From: Bacteroidales bacterium
GTDB taxonomy: Bacteria > Bacteroidota > Bacteroidia > Bacteroidales > UBA7960
Length of the DNA stretch: 49,338 bases
Assembly (NCBI GenBank): GCA_003559735.1
Contig: PWKN01000103.1
Span: 1-49,338, forward strand
Direction: 5' to 3'
Shown in pieces: positions 37,926 through 48,000 of this stretch. Numbering within the stretch: the stretch's first letter is position 1; every line of letters begins with the position of its first letter. The position numbers and the translations under genes are program-made. Below the pieces are notes generated by a model, which was given only the letters and a program-made list of their open reading frames with translations, did no database searches and had not been told where the DNA came from.

Positions 37926-39224
37926 ATGAGAGACCCTTCGATGGAACAAACGGCTGCCGGACTGAGCACCACTTCGGGAATTGATGCCCGGCTCATTGCC
38001 TCTTCACACGAGCGGCAGGTGATCCGTTCTCTTGCGTATACCGTGCTGGAACTGGCTTCCAGGCCTAAAGAAGAGGAAAAAAGAAAGCTCTGGACCAACC
38101 ATAACGATTTAAACAAGACGCGGCCACTCGTCTTTTGCGACCCCGAAAATGGATGGAATGAGATCATCACCCAGGATCAGATAGTGTGTTCAAACCCCCT
38201 GCTGAGGGTCTGGGAAATGGCATTAAGAAAAGAGATCTTCTGGGGTAATGATATGAAAGACGATAAGGTGATTGAAGCTCATTTTTATGTGCCGTACAAT
38301 TACTCCACAACCGGCTGGGGGCTCAGGGAAGAGACCCTTCGAACCAGCGATGAGGGTTCCTGTATATGGATCGGTAAGATCAATGATTATGAGCAGGACC
38401 TGCCAAAGCTTACTTTTCCCGACATAGTGATCGATTATGAAAAAACAAACAGGGTTGTTGATTTTGCAAACGAGCTCCTTGGGGACATCCTTATGGTAAA
38501 ACTCAGGGGGGTCTGGTGGTGGTCACTGGGTATGACGTGGGATTATATCAAGTTTCGGAGTCTGGAGAATTTCATGCTCGACATCCTTATGTATCCGGAG
38601 TATGTGCACAAGTTCATGGGGTTTCTGTGTGAAGCAACGCATCGCAAGCTCAATTTTCTAGAAAGCAACCATCTGCTTGCACTGAATACCGGCGGATCAT
38701 ATGTGGGTTCGGGAGGATTTGGCTGGACTACGCACCTGCCCGGGCCGGACTTTGATCCCTTAAAGATAAAAACAATAAATATGTGGGGATTTTCAGAAAG
38801 CCAGGAAACAATTGGTATCGATCCGGAAGCCTACGGTGAATTCATCTTTCCCTATGAAAAAACCATTTTGGAGCGTTTCGGACTGAATTGTTATGGCTGT
38901 TGTGAGCCGATTGAACCACGCTGGCAATTTGTAATGCAATTTCCACACCTGCGCAGGGTATCCGTTTCTCCATGGGCTGATGTCTCAAAAATGACTGAAC
39001 TGTTGCGGGACGAGTACATCATGTCTGTAAAACCAAGTCCTACCCCACTCTCTATGAGCACTATTGATGAAGCCGCCATACGCAAGGAACTGCGCCACAT
39101 CATGCAGCAAACCAGGAACAACCACGTTGAAGTGATCATGAAAGACAACCATACCCTGGGGAAAAATCCGATGAATGTCGTTAACTGGTGCCGACTGGCA
39201 AAACAAGAAGCCATGAACCTGTAA
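37926..39224 (+). CDS. Divergent uroporphyrinogen decarboxylase-superfamily protein
   Basis: 432 residues, cytoplasmic by the lack of a signal. The start is uncertain: ATG 37926 or ATG 37941. Family features include the long region around TINMWGFSESQETIGIDPEAY and the motif Cys322-Tyr-Gly-Cys325-Cys326-Glu-Pro (CYGCCEPIEPRW), followed by RRVSVSPWADVSKM. In this subgroup the H-x-C zinc motif of MtaA-like proteins is replaced by a YGCCE motif; the His is absent. Such proteins are often annotated only as hypothetical or methyltransferase-like in Bacteroidota and Lentisphaerae. It lies between a sugar MFS carrier and an SSS symporter (15 bases to the latter), suggesting it acts on an imported compound. 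The reaction is unknown. Compare the canonical member at 1793. Confidence 0.7.
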   Translation: MRDPSMEQTAAGLSTTSGIDARLIASSHERQVIRSLAYTVLELASRPKEEEKRKLWTNHNDLNKTRPLVFCDPENGWNEIITQDQIVCSNPLLRVWEMALRKEIFWGNDMKDDKVIEAHFYVPYNYSTTGWGLREETLRTSDEGSCIWIGKINDYEQDLPKLTFPDIVIDYEKTNRVVDFANELLGDILMVKLRGVWWWSLGMTWDYIKFRSLENFMLDILMYPEYVHKFMGFLCEATHRKLNFLESNHLLALNTGGSYVGSGGFGWTTHLPGPDFDPLKIKTINMWGFSESQETIGIDPEAYGEFIFPYEKTILERFGLNCYGCCEPIEPRWQFVMQFPHLRRVSVSPWADVSKMTELLRDEYIMSVKPSPTPLSMSTIDEAAIRKELRHIMQQTRNNHVEVIMKDNHTLGKNPMNVVNWCRLAKQEAMNL

Positions 39225-39239
39225 AAAAAGTACAAAAAC

Positions 39240-40832
39240 ATGATATTATCAGGTATTGATTGGACCATCATCACCATCTACTTTGTGTTTCTGTTTGCGG
39301 TTGCATACTATTTTTACAGCAAGTCGGCCACCACCACAGAGTATTTCCTGGCAGCACGCACCACAAGATGGTTTGGCATTGGTCCGACCATTTTTGCAGC
39401 AAACATTTCCAGCGAACACGTAATCGGACTTGCAGGTGCGGGTGCGGCCACCGGACTAGCTGTGGGGGCGTATGAATGGATGGCGGTTTTCTGTTTGTTC
39501 GTGCTGGGTTGGGTTTTTGTGCCTCATTACCTGAACAGCAAGGTGTTTACCATGCCCGAATTTCTCGAGAGAAGGTATAACGCTGCATGTCGATGGTATC
39601 TTTCCTCTATCTCTATTTTGGCTTATGTTTTCACCAAAATATCTGTTTCGCTCTTTGCCGGGGCCATACTGCTGAAATTTATCCTGGGCTGGGATTACCT
39701 CACATCATCCATCATCCTCGTACTGGCAGCGGGTTTATATACACTTGCGGGCGGATTACGGGCAGTTATCTTTACAGATTTTTTTCAATCATCGATTCTT
39801 ATTGCTGGTTCGGCCATTCTCACATTCATCGGATTGCAGGAAGCAGGTGGCTTTAGTGGACTGAGAAACAATCTCCCGGAAGATTTTTTCCAGATGATCA
39901 AGCCTGCATCCCATAAAGTGTACCCATGGACCGGCACCACAATGGGCATTTTCATCCTTGGCATCTGGTATTGGGCTACCGATCAGTTCATTGTGCAGAA
40001 AGCCCTCTCAGCCAAAAATCTTAACCATGCCCGCACAGGCATCAACTTTACCGCTGCCCTGAAAATACTGCCTGTGTTTATCCTGATCCTTCCCGGACTT
40101 GTGGCCAGATCACTCTGGGGCGAAGAGCTGGCCCATGCTCCCGACCAGGCATACCCATTGCTGGTTACACGGCTCCTTCCGCAGGGACTTGCAGGATTAA
40201 TGATTGCCGCACTGCTGGCAGCACTCATTTCATCACTCGCAGCAGTCTTTAATTCCAGTTCAACACTCTTTACAATGGATATATACAAAAAGCTGCGCCC
40301 TGATGCATCTGACAAGAAGCTCGTTCTGATTGGCCGGTTCTCAACGCTTTTACTTATTGTGATCGGCATACTATGGATCCCCCTCATCAGACACATGAGC
40401 GACCAGATATATCAATACCTGCAATCGGTTCAGGCATATATCAGTCCACCCATTGCTGCAGTTTTCCTGTCCGGCATATTATGGAAAAAAGCCACCGGCA
40501 AGGCGGCCATCATTACACTCATTTCGGGTGGAATACTGGGATTGATAAAGTTTGGGGCAGATTTAGCCTCAAAGTTCAACAACAATCAAATCCTGGAATC
40601 CTTTGCTTCCATATCTTTTCTTAACTACTGTGTGGTGCTGTTCCTGGTATGCCTGTTGATCCTTGCCTCCATAAGCATTCTGTATCCTTCACGGGCAAGG
40701 GAAAAAACTGAAACCGTTGTGATCGAAATCTCAGAGAACAAGTTCGACAATTCTTTATGGAACTGGTTCAACATTGTTCTTTCAGTCTTTATCGGACTTA
40801 CAGTGATTGCGTTATGGGGTTATTTTGCATAA
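39240..40832 (+). CDS. SSS-family sodium/solute (SGLT-like) symporter
   Basis: 530 residues with about fourteen hydrophobic segments. Sodium:solute symporter family features include SKSATTTEYFLAARTTRWF, GPTIFAANISSEHVIGLAG, VFTMPEFLERRYN, GGLRAVIFTDFFQ, YWATDQFIVQKALSAKN and ALISSLAAVFNSSSTLFTMD. These match the SGLT-type branch that carries sugars or uronic acids with sodium. It starts 15 bases after the URO-D-like gene, so the two are very probably co-expressed. With the MFS carrier at 36277 the locus encodes two inner-membrane importers, suggesting at least two different end products. Confidence 0.94.
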   Translation: MILSGIDWTIITIYFVFLFAVAYYFYSKSATTTEYFLAARTTRWFGIGPTIFAANISSEHVIGLAGAGAATGLAVGAYEWMAVFCLFVLGWVFVPHYLNSKVFTMPEFLERRYNAACRWYLSSISILAYVFTKISVSLFAGAILLKFILGWDYLTSSIILVLAAGLYTLAGGLRAVIFTDFFQSSILIAGSAILTFIGLQEAGGFSGLRNNLPEDFFQMIKPASHKVYPWTGTTMGIFILGIWYWATDQFIVQKALSAKNLNHARTGINFTAALKILPVFILILPGLVARSLWGEELAHAPDQAYPLLVTRLLPQGLAGLMIAALLAALISSLAAVFNSSSTLFTMDIYKKLRPDASDKKLVLIGRFSTLLLIVIGILWIPLIRHMSDQIYQYLQSVQAYISPPIAAVFLSGILWKKATGKAAIITLISGGILGLIKFGADLASKFNNNQILESFASISFLNYCVVLFLVCLLILASISILYPSRAREKTETVVIEISENKFDNSLWNWFNIVLSVFIGLTVIALWGYFA

Positions 40833-41102
40833 CCTCATCTGCTTTAAAAACCCACAATGCCGAAGTAAAAAAATGTATTTAATTGATTGTCAGATATAAT
40901 AACGATAACAGGGATAAAAATTGTTTTTGTTTGCTTTTTACAAGTACATGTACTTCAGACCATCTGCTTCGTTGCGAAAACCCTGAAATAGAAAACTATG
41001 CCGGCGGCTTTCAACGCCTTGCATCTGGCCTGAATGATACGAATGAATAATACAGGTTAAAATACGAAACAAACATATATATGAATTAAAAACAACTAAA
41101 CC
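40833..41102 (+). promoter_or_regulatory. 270-base gap with a 14-base palindrome upstream of the GH59 gene
   Basis: The gap contains a perfect even palindrome, AAGTACATGTACTT, at 40942-40955, about 150 bases upstream of the GH59 start. This is a good operator candidate. Several TTTG boxes lie just before it (40926-40933), but no exact TAnnTTTG follows at the right spacing. No GC-rich hairpin with a T-run is seen after the SSS gene, so I do not call a terminator. The last bases before 41103 are A-rich. Confidence 0.4.
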
Positions 41103-43067
41103 ATGAGAATGAATTTTCAAACACTGCTGGCAGTTATTCTTTTCCTTCTTCTCCAGGGGGGAACATTTGCAACTAACGACGAACCACTGCGGCTCATCAT
41201 CAACACTGCCGAAAAAACCGATGAATTTGACGGAGTGGGAGCAGTAAGTGCCGGTGCATCATCAAGGCTGCTGATCGATTATCCTGAACCATACAGGAGC
41301 CAGATACTTGATTACCTCTTCAAACCCAATTACGGGGCTGCACTGCATCACCTCAAGGTGGAGATAGGAGGTGATATCAATTCAACCGACGGATCAGAAC
41401 CCAGTCACATGCGTACACCCGATGATGAAAACTATTTTCGGGGTTACGAGTGGTGGCTCATGAAGGAGGCAAAAAAACGGAATCCCAACATTATCCTGAG
41501 TGCGCTCCCCTGGGGTGCACCCGCGTGGATTGGTAATGGGACATATTTTTCACAGGATATGGCAGATTACATTGTCAGATTCATCAAAGGTGCCAAATAC
41601 CATCACGACCTCGACATACAATATGTTGGCGGATGGAACGAAAAGCCATTTGATGTGGAATGGCTCAAACTATACCGCCAGACTCTTGACGATTCCGGAC
41701 TCCAGGATGTAAAAATCATTGCCAGCGATATGAATGGCCCACCCGAGATGATGTGGGAAATTGCTGATTCAATGATGGTTGATCCGGAGCTCAAAGATGC
41801 CATATATGCTGTTGGCGTCCATTATGCACACGGCGAAACGTTTCAATCGGCGATGCAACTCCGTGAGGAAGGAAAGAAACTGTGGTCTACAGAAGATGGG
41901 GAGTGGGACTGGTACACCATGCTGCCCTATCCGAATATGCGTGCCAGCAAGCTTAACCTCAACTACATCGACCGTTTCCTTACGAAAACCCTGTTCTGGA
42001 GTCCGGTTACATCATACTATGACTGCCTTCCGGCACCGGGCTCCGGACTCCTTCACGCCAACACACCTTGGTCGGGGGCATACCAGGTATACCCCAAACT
42101 CTGGGAAGTGGCACACACGACTCAGTTTGCACAACCAGGCTGGTATTATTTGCGCAATGCCTGCAAACATCTGCCTTCAGGTGGAAGCCTTGTTTCCCTT
42201 ACCGACCCGGTTGGAAAAGAAGTGTCAGTCATCATTGAAACAACCCGCGCACACAGCAATCAGAACATCATCATCAAACCAGAAGGTGAATACCAATTTG
42301 AAAAGCTACACGTATGGTATACCGACGACCTGAACACGTTTCGAAAGGGAGATGACCTGGTTGCAGTTGGCGGAGCATTCCATTTTGAGATCAAACCCCG
42401 CACCATCTATTCGCTGACCACAACTACCGGTCAGCACAGGGGAGCAGCAACAGGTGCCAATCCTGCCCCCTTCCCATTGCCTTACATAGAAAACTTCAAC
42501 AGTTACCCCGATGAAGCAACCCCAGTGTATTTTAGCGACCAGTACGGGGCCTGGGAGGTAGAATCCCACGAAGGATCAAACAAAGTACTTGTCCAGCAAA
42601 TCCGGTCCAGGGGGATCGAATGGGCCGGCGGACAATATTCATTTTCGATCCTTGGCGATATGCATTGGACCAATATAGAGGTGTCTGCTGATGTTTCATT
42701 TGACAGGGACACCGAAACCCCAAGGGATGAGTTATTTGCATCAGTTATCGCACGCAATTTTCAGGGTGCCGTATGGGCAGCTTTTGCCACAACAAATCCG
42801 ATCGGTTACAGCCTGATCTTGTATGCCGATGGCCGCTGGAAACTGGTAACCGATTTCGATGTCCTGGCTGAGGGCGAAGTAAGCCTGGGCAATAACAACT
42901 GGCACAACATCAAAATAAGTTGTCACGACAATACCATTAAAGGATGGATCAACAAAAGCCAGGTTTTTGAATTAGAGGATACCAGGTACAGAAATGGACT
43001 CGCAGGGATTGGAAGCAGCTTTGATCCTGTTATGTTTGACAATGTAAATATCTCAGAATCTCAATAA
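41103..43067 (+). CDS. GH59 galactocerebrosidase (GALC) homologue
   Basis: A 654-residue secreted protein; signal peptide runs to about GGTFATNDEP. Similarity to animal galactosylceramidase is readable along the whole length: FDGVGAVSAGASSRLLIDYP, EPYRSQILDYLFKPN, LKVEIGGDINSTDGSEPSHM, NYFRGYEWWLMKEAKKRNPN and AHTTQFAQPGWYYLRNA. The acid/base Glu180 lies in GGWNEKPF and the nucleophile Glu264 in LWSTEDGEW, matching GALC Glu182 and Glu258. The TIM barrel is followed by a beta-sandwich and a lectin-like C-terminal domain (from about residue 470; AGGQYSFSILGDMHWTNIEV). GALC hydrolyses terminal beta-galactose from lipids; in this locus the substrate is more likely a beta-galactosyl unit on a glycan (inference). 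Length equals the full-length family, with no truncation. Confidence 0.93.
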   Translation: MRMNFQTLLAVILFLLLQGGTFATNDEPLRLIINTAEKTDEFDGVGAVSAGASSRLLIDYPEPYRSQILDYLFKPNYGAALHHLKVEIGGDINSTDGSEPSHMRTPDDENYFRGYEWWLMKEAKKRNPNIILSALPWGAPAWIGNGTYFSQDMADYIVRFIKGAKYHHDLDIQYVGGWNEKPFDVEWLKLYRQTLDDSGLQDVKIIASDMNGPPEMMWEIADSMMVDPELKDAIYAVGVHYAHGETFQSAMQLREEGKKLWSTEDGEWDWYTMLPYPNMRASKLNLNYIDRFLTKTLFWSPVTSYYDCLPAPGSGLLHANTPWSGAYQVYPKLWEVAHTTQFAQPGWYYLRNACKHLPSGGSLVSLTDPVGKEVSVIIETTRAHSNQNIIIKPEGEYQFEKLHVWYTDDLNTFRKGDDLVAVGGAFHFEIKPRTIYSLTTTTGQHRGAATGANPAPFPLPYIENFNSYPDEATPVYFSDQYGAWEVESHEGSNKVLVQQIRSRGIEWAGGQYSFSILGDMHWTNIEVSADVSFDRDTETPRDELFASVIARNFQGAVWAAFATTNPIGYSLILYADGRWKLVTDFDVLAEGEVSLGNNNWHNIKISCHDNTIKGWINKSQVFELEDTRYRNGLAGIGSSFDPVMFDNVNISESQ

Positions 43068-43137
43068 TAACGCAAGTTAGAAACTAAACACAACCAGGTG
43101 AAAGCCATACGGGCCAAAACCAACAAATGCAAATAAA

Positions 43138-44925
43138 ATGAAAATAAGAACGATCGTATTGCTGGCAGCAATATTAATTGCCTGCAGATCAGGTGCTTTG
43201 CCCAACGAACCGATATTCGACATAAGGGAATACCCATTCTCCCATTACGGATCATACATGTCGGTAATGGTTGAAGAAGACCCGGATACCGGTAAGGAAG
43301 GTTTGTTTATCAGGGATGTAAGCGGTGAGCGGATGTGGACCCGCAAAGGGGTCTTCAGATTGGAAATAATGGAAAGTGATCTTGTTGTCACACCAGATGT
43401 TTCAGGATCACCATCAAAGGTAACGGCAACATCGCCCACAGGAAATATTGAACTGGCCTTTGAAAATCCCGATGTGATCCGCATACGGGGCACCGCCAAA
43501 AGATTCAGACTTACCCAGACCATTGCCACATGGAGTGGTGCCACCTATCCGATCAATCATGATAAAACCCTATGGCACTGCAAGATGTGGGGACCACACT
43601 ATGTAGTGGCCATTTTGAAGGGAGACGCAACAGGTAATGTTTCAAGCACTTATGTGAATGAACCCATCACCGGCGATCCGCTATTTGTACTCGATGTTGA
43701 ACCATCAGACGATGGCTATTTTGAGTTAGCCATACACCAGGTACAGGATGCATGGGATGGAAGCAGGTATGAAAAGCCTTTCGATGCTTGTGTACAAGAC
43801 GCCATGACCCATTTTCAGCACTTTCAAAGCAAAATCCCATCAACCCCTGCAAGGTTTGAGGAGCTTCGCCAGCTTGGTGCCTACGTTAAATGGTCATCTG
43901 TGGTCAATCCTCGAACGGCAATTCGCAGACCAGTAATGTATCAATCGAAGAATTATATGACTGCCATTTGGTCATGGGATAACTGTTTCGGAGCCATGGC
44001 TGTTGCTAATGACCACCAGTTTGCGATCGACCAGCTGCTCGTATTTTTTGACTACCAGACCGATCTGGGCATACTGCCTGATTTTATTACAGAGAAATAT
44101 CCAATGTACGCTGCCTTCAAACCCCCAATTAAGGGACTAACCATGCAGAAGCTCAATCAGCTCTCGGAAAGGCCCTATTCCAATGAGGAGTTAGCCCTGG
44201 TATATGAACCCATTGCCCTGCACACCGATTTTTGGATGACGTACATGGACAACAGCGGCAATGGAGTGCCACAGTACAACAATTCAAACGACTGCTGTGA
44301 CAACTCACCCATTTTCCAGGCGGGCTACCCACTTGAGAGTCCGGATCTGAGCACACACCTTATTATCCAGATGGACTGGCTGAGTGAAACAGCCAAAAAG
44401 CTGGGAAAAACAAAAGAGTCGGAAAACTGGGCGCGCAGGGCTGACAAACTCACTGAGCTGATGATCAAAGAGCTATGGAATGGTGAACGCTTTGTGGCCA
44501 GAAATGCTTTTACACGCGAGTACTGCCATGATTGTCACTCATTCATAAGTTACATCCCCTGCATGCTCGGCGACAGACTTCCTGATGAGATCAGGGATAA
44601 ACTACTTCATGATCTGAAACACAATGGCATTGTAACACCTTTTGGTCCGGCAAGCGAACATCATGACAGTCCGTGGTTTATTGATGATGGCTATTGGCGC
44701 GGCCCCGTTTGGGCACCCCACTACTTTTTCCTGGTGGAAGGGTTGAAAAGGATGGGCGAGTTTGAATGGGCCAGGGAGCTTGCCCTAAATTATGCAGAGA
44801 TGTGCCTGAAATCAGGTTTCCCGGAAAATTTCAGCTCAGTTGATGGCAGACCCTTGCGGGATACTGGTTATTCATGGACTGTTGATGTGTTTTTTGCCCT
44901 TGCGCATGAATACCTTGAACACTGA
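43138..44925 (+). CDS. Second GH63-like (alpha/alpha)6 glycosidase, lipoprotein
   Basis: 595 residues. The leader MKIRTIVLLAAILIAC has a lipobox (LIAC), predicting membrane anchoring, unlike the secreted relative at 20680. An N-terminal beta-sandwich is followed by the helical barrel with IWSWDNCFGAMA, NDCCDNSPIF, DDGYWRGPVWAPHYFF and FPENFSSVDGRP, where the Glu is at the position of the general base of GH63-type enzymes. The DNSP and YWRGxVWAP motifs link it to the GH63/GH37/mannosylglycerate-hydrolase group. It starts 70 bases after the GH59 stop codon and likely shares its transcript. The two proteins share these motifs but little else, so they are not a recent duplication. Specificity is unknown. 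Confidence 0.8.
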   Translation: MKIRTIVLLAAILIACRSGALPNEPIFDIREYPFSHYGSYMSVMVEEDPDTGKEGLFIRDVSGERMWTRKGVFRLEIMESDLVVTPDVSGSPSKVTATSPTGNIELAFENPDVIRIRGTAKRFRLTQTIATWSGATYPINHDKTLWHCKMWGPHYVVAILKGDATGNVSSTYVNEPITGDPLFVLDVEPSDDGYFELAIHQVQDAWDGSRYEKPFDACVQDAMTHFQHFQSKIPSTPARFEELRQLGAYVKWSSVVNPRTAIRRPVMYQSKNYMTAIWSWDNCFGAMAVANDHQFAIDQLLVFFDYQTDLGILPDFITEKYPMYAAFKPPIKGLTMQKLNQLSERPYSNEELALVYEPIALHTDFWMTYMDNSGNGVPQYNNSNDCCDNSPIFQAGYPLESPDLSTHLIIQMDWLSETAKKLGKTKESENWARRADKLTELMIKELWNGERFVARNAFTREYCHDCHSFISYIPCMLGDRLPDEIRDKLLHDLKHNGIVTPFGPASEHHDSPWFIDDGYWRGPVWAPHYFFLVEGLKRMGEFEWARELALNYAEMCLKSGFPENFSSVDGRPLRDTGYSWTVDVFFALAHEYLEH

Positions 44926-44965
44926 ATACCTGGTTGAAAATCATTGATCAACCCTCGGCAGAGCA

Positions 44966-45002
44966 TCTGACCTGTATTATATTTTATCCAGGTCAGGTCA
45001 GA
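44966..45002. repeat. Inverted repeat between the GH63-like and HTCS genes
   Basis: TCTGACCTG at 44966-44974 is complementary to CAGGTCAGA at 44994-45002, and an overlapping second CAGGTCAG copy at 44989-44996 offers an alternative stem. The T-rich loop separates them. With no T-run after the stem it is not a classic terminator, but could stop or process the upstream transcript before the regulator gene. Confidence 0.4.
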
Positions 45003-45011
45003 CCATTCTGA

Positions 45012-45044
45012 TTGAAAAAATTCTTATCTTAGCCTGTATTTTTG
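45012..45044 (+). promoter_or_regulatory. Candidate promoter of the HTCS gene
   Basis: TATTTTTG at 45037-45044 matches the Bacteroidota -7 element TAnnTTTG exactly, and a TTG at 45012-45014 lies 22 bases upstream, close to usual spacing. Transcription would start at about 45050, leaving only a few bases before ATG 45057. This also argues against the in-frame TTG at 45042, which would sit inside the -7 element. Confidence 0.45.
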
Positions 45045-45056
45045 AAAAAAAACATC

Positions 45057-48000
45057 ATGTCATTCCGTGATCTCCCGGAACGCAGGTTTTCCGGATACGC
45101 CCTGGCCTGTATATTGGTATTCCTGTTCATACCATGCATAAAGGCTTCAGCCACGTCGAACCTTGTTTTTGATCATATCACGATCAGGGACGGACTAAGC
45201 AGCAACGGCATTAATGAGATATTCCAGGATGAATCCGGGTTTATCTGGTTAGGGACCGAAAACGGACTCAACAGGTATGACGGGTATGGTTTCAGACATT
45301 TTCACTATATTCCGGGCGATACCACCTCCATTAACAACAATACAGTGTCTACGATATGCCAGACCAGCGGAGACAATTTCTTTGCAGGCACCTTTTTAGG
45401 CATCAATATGTATAAGGCTGACAGTGAAACGTTTTCAAGGATACCGATATATCTTGACGGACAGGTCATCAACACCAAGGTATACATAATCGTCCGGACA
45501 CGCAACAACAATTTCATTGCCGCTACCACCGATGGATTATTTTACTTCCGCGAGTCAGCAAGATCTTTTCAGCTATTCTTACCAAATGGCCTCCCGGAAT
45601 CATTGGCCAGGAAGCACATCACATCGCTCTATGTGGACCAGGACGGACTGATATGGATAGGTTCACACGATCATGGCATACATTGCTATGACCCGGGCCG
45701 TCAGAATACCATCGAAATTAAACACAATATCGATGGGAGAAATACGCTTCACGACAACAAGATCATTCATATCAACGGCGACAGCGACAATACCATCTGG
45801 TTTGCAACAAACATCGGTGTGTACCGGTTCAACAAAAACACCTTTGAAATAATCAGATATGAGCGGATTGAAGAGATCACTGAAAAAGGGATCGCCGATA
45901 AATCAGCCCTGTTTGTTTTTGAATACTCCGAAGACCAGGTATGGATACTGACCCGCAACGGACTATCCGTTTTTTACAAGTCGACAAATAGCTTTTCCCA
46001 TCATTTTCATGACCCCTTTAATCGTAAATCCCTTACTAGTAATGTTTTAAACATAGCCTTTGTTGACAGGCTGGACAATGTATGGATAGGAAGCTCAATG
46101 GATGGGATCAACCTGATCCGCAACCATTTTTTTGAATTCAGCAATGTCATTTCCCATACGGTGAGCACCTCGCTGGCCAGGAATGATTTTATTCTCTCTA
46201 TCACCGAAGACAACAAAGAAAGGCTGTGGCTGGGAACCTATGGAAATGGCATTAATGTGGTTGATTTTGCGGGGGGGAATCATCATAACATCAACAGCAT
46301 CAATACACCAGCACTGCGTGCTGATCACGTACAGTGCCTGTTACACGACACCAGCGGCCAGGTCTGGATTGGCACCTATCTTGGGGGCATCACTGTTTAT
46401 GATATTGCAGAGGATACATACCGGACATATATGCACAATGAAGATGACATCAATTCGCTGCCCAATAATATCGTAAACGCCCTTTTTGAAGACGCACAAA
46501 ACAGGATATGGGTTGCCACCCATAGGGGATTGTCACTTTATTTGCCCGAAACAGGAAGCTTCAGGAACTTCTCTTCATTTCAGGATGCCCGGTTTGAGAT
46601 GTCATTTGCCAACAGGATCGCTGAGGATAAAAACCAGAATATGTGGATCAGCACCTTTAGCGGACTGTTTTTCATGAACCCCCGGCTGGGTGAAGTCATA
46701 TCTTATGGTTATTCTGATAAGGGCGGACTAAGTGACAATACTGTCCTGAGCGTTTTTTGTGACAGCCAGGGAAGGATATGGGCCGGAACACTAAACGGAC
46801 TGAATCTTTTTGATGACGAAACCGGCCGGTTCAGACATTTTTTTAGGTCCGACGGACTCCCCGATAATACCATCATGGGTATTACTGATGACAATAATGG
46901 AAACATCTGGCTGTCGACGCCAGGCGGACTTTCAAAGCTCAACACGGAGTCTTTCACATTTCATACATTCAGTATAAAAGACGGTCTTGTAAATGACAAC
47001 TTCAGTCTTAATTCGGTATATAAAGATCAGCGCGGAAAGTTATACTTTGGCACAAAGAGAGGGCTCATATACTTTAATCCGGAACACATCGACAATATAC
47101 AGGTGGATCATTCACCCAGAATTCACCTGACCTCAATGAGGATCTTTGACGATTACATCGTACCCGGAGAGCATTCGATCATTACTGAGGTCATTGACCA
47201 GACCGAAAGGATCCGGCTCAAATACCACGAATCATTTATCAGCATTGGATTCACCACATTTAACTATGTGAACCCATATGCAGAAAGTTTTTCCTATTAT
47301 CTGGAAGGGCACGACTATGGGTGGATCAATTTAGAATCATCCAACACCATTACCTACACAAGGATACCACCTGGCAAATACACACTGCATATCAGGGCAA
47401 TAAACAATCTGAGTCAGGCAGAGGCGACCAGAACGTTGGATATTTTAGTTAAACCACCTATATGGCGATCAACCGTAAGTTATTTCTTTTACTTTGCCGT
47501 GATCACAGGCATTGTATATTTCGTTTACAGCTACCTGCAGTCCAAAGCCAGGTACAGACACAGCCTCTTGCTTGAGAGACTTGAGAAAGAAAAAGCCAAT
47601 GAGCTCAATCAATCAAAGACCAGATTTTTCATCAATGCCGCACACGAGTTCAAAACCCCGCTTACACTGATCCTTAGTCCGCTGGAAAGACTCATCAGCA
47701 AAGAAGACACCCAGGACCCTGACACCAGGATGCAGCTGACCAACCTGGTGTATCGGAATGCCCGCTTGTTAGACAGGCTGGTCAACCAGATCATGGACCT
47801 GAAAAATATTGATGAAGGAGACATCTCATTAAAGGCACAAAAGAAGGATATTGTCGCCCTCCTGAGTGAATTGTCAGGCTATTTCACAGATTACGCCATA
47901 AATCACGGCATTCACTTCAGCTTCAATACGGAAATAGAGCGCTTTTACCTGTGGATCGACAATGAAAAAGCCGAAAAGATCTTCCTGAACCTGTTGTCAA

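Noticed and set aside
37691-38170. Minus-strand open frame of 159 codons
   Set aside because: It overlaps the start of the URO-D-like gene and the gap before it, has no recognisable domain, and its composition fits a shadow frame.
45042-45056. TTG start for the HTCS gene
   Set aside because: It would lie inside the likely -7 promoter element, and the ATG at 45057 gives an equally good signal-anchor.
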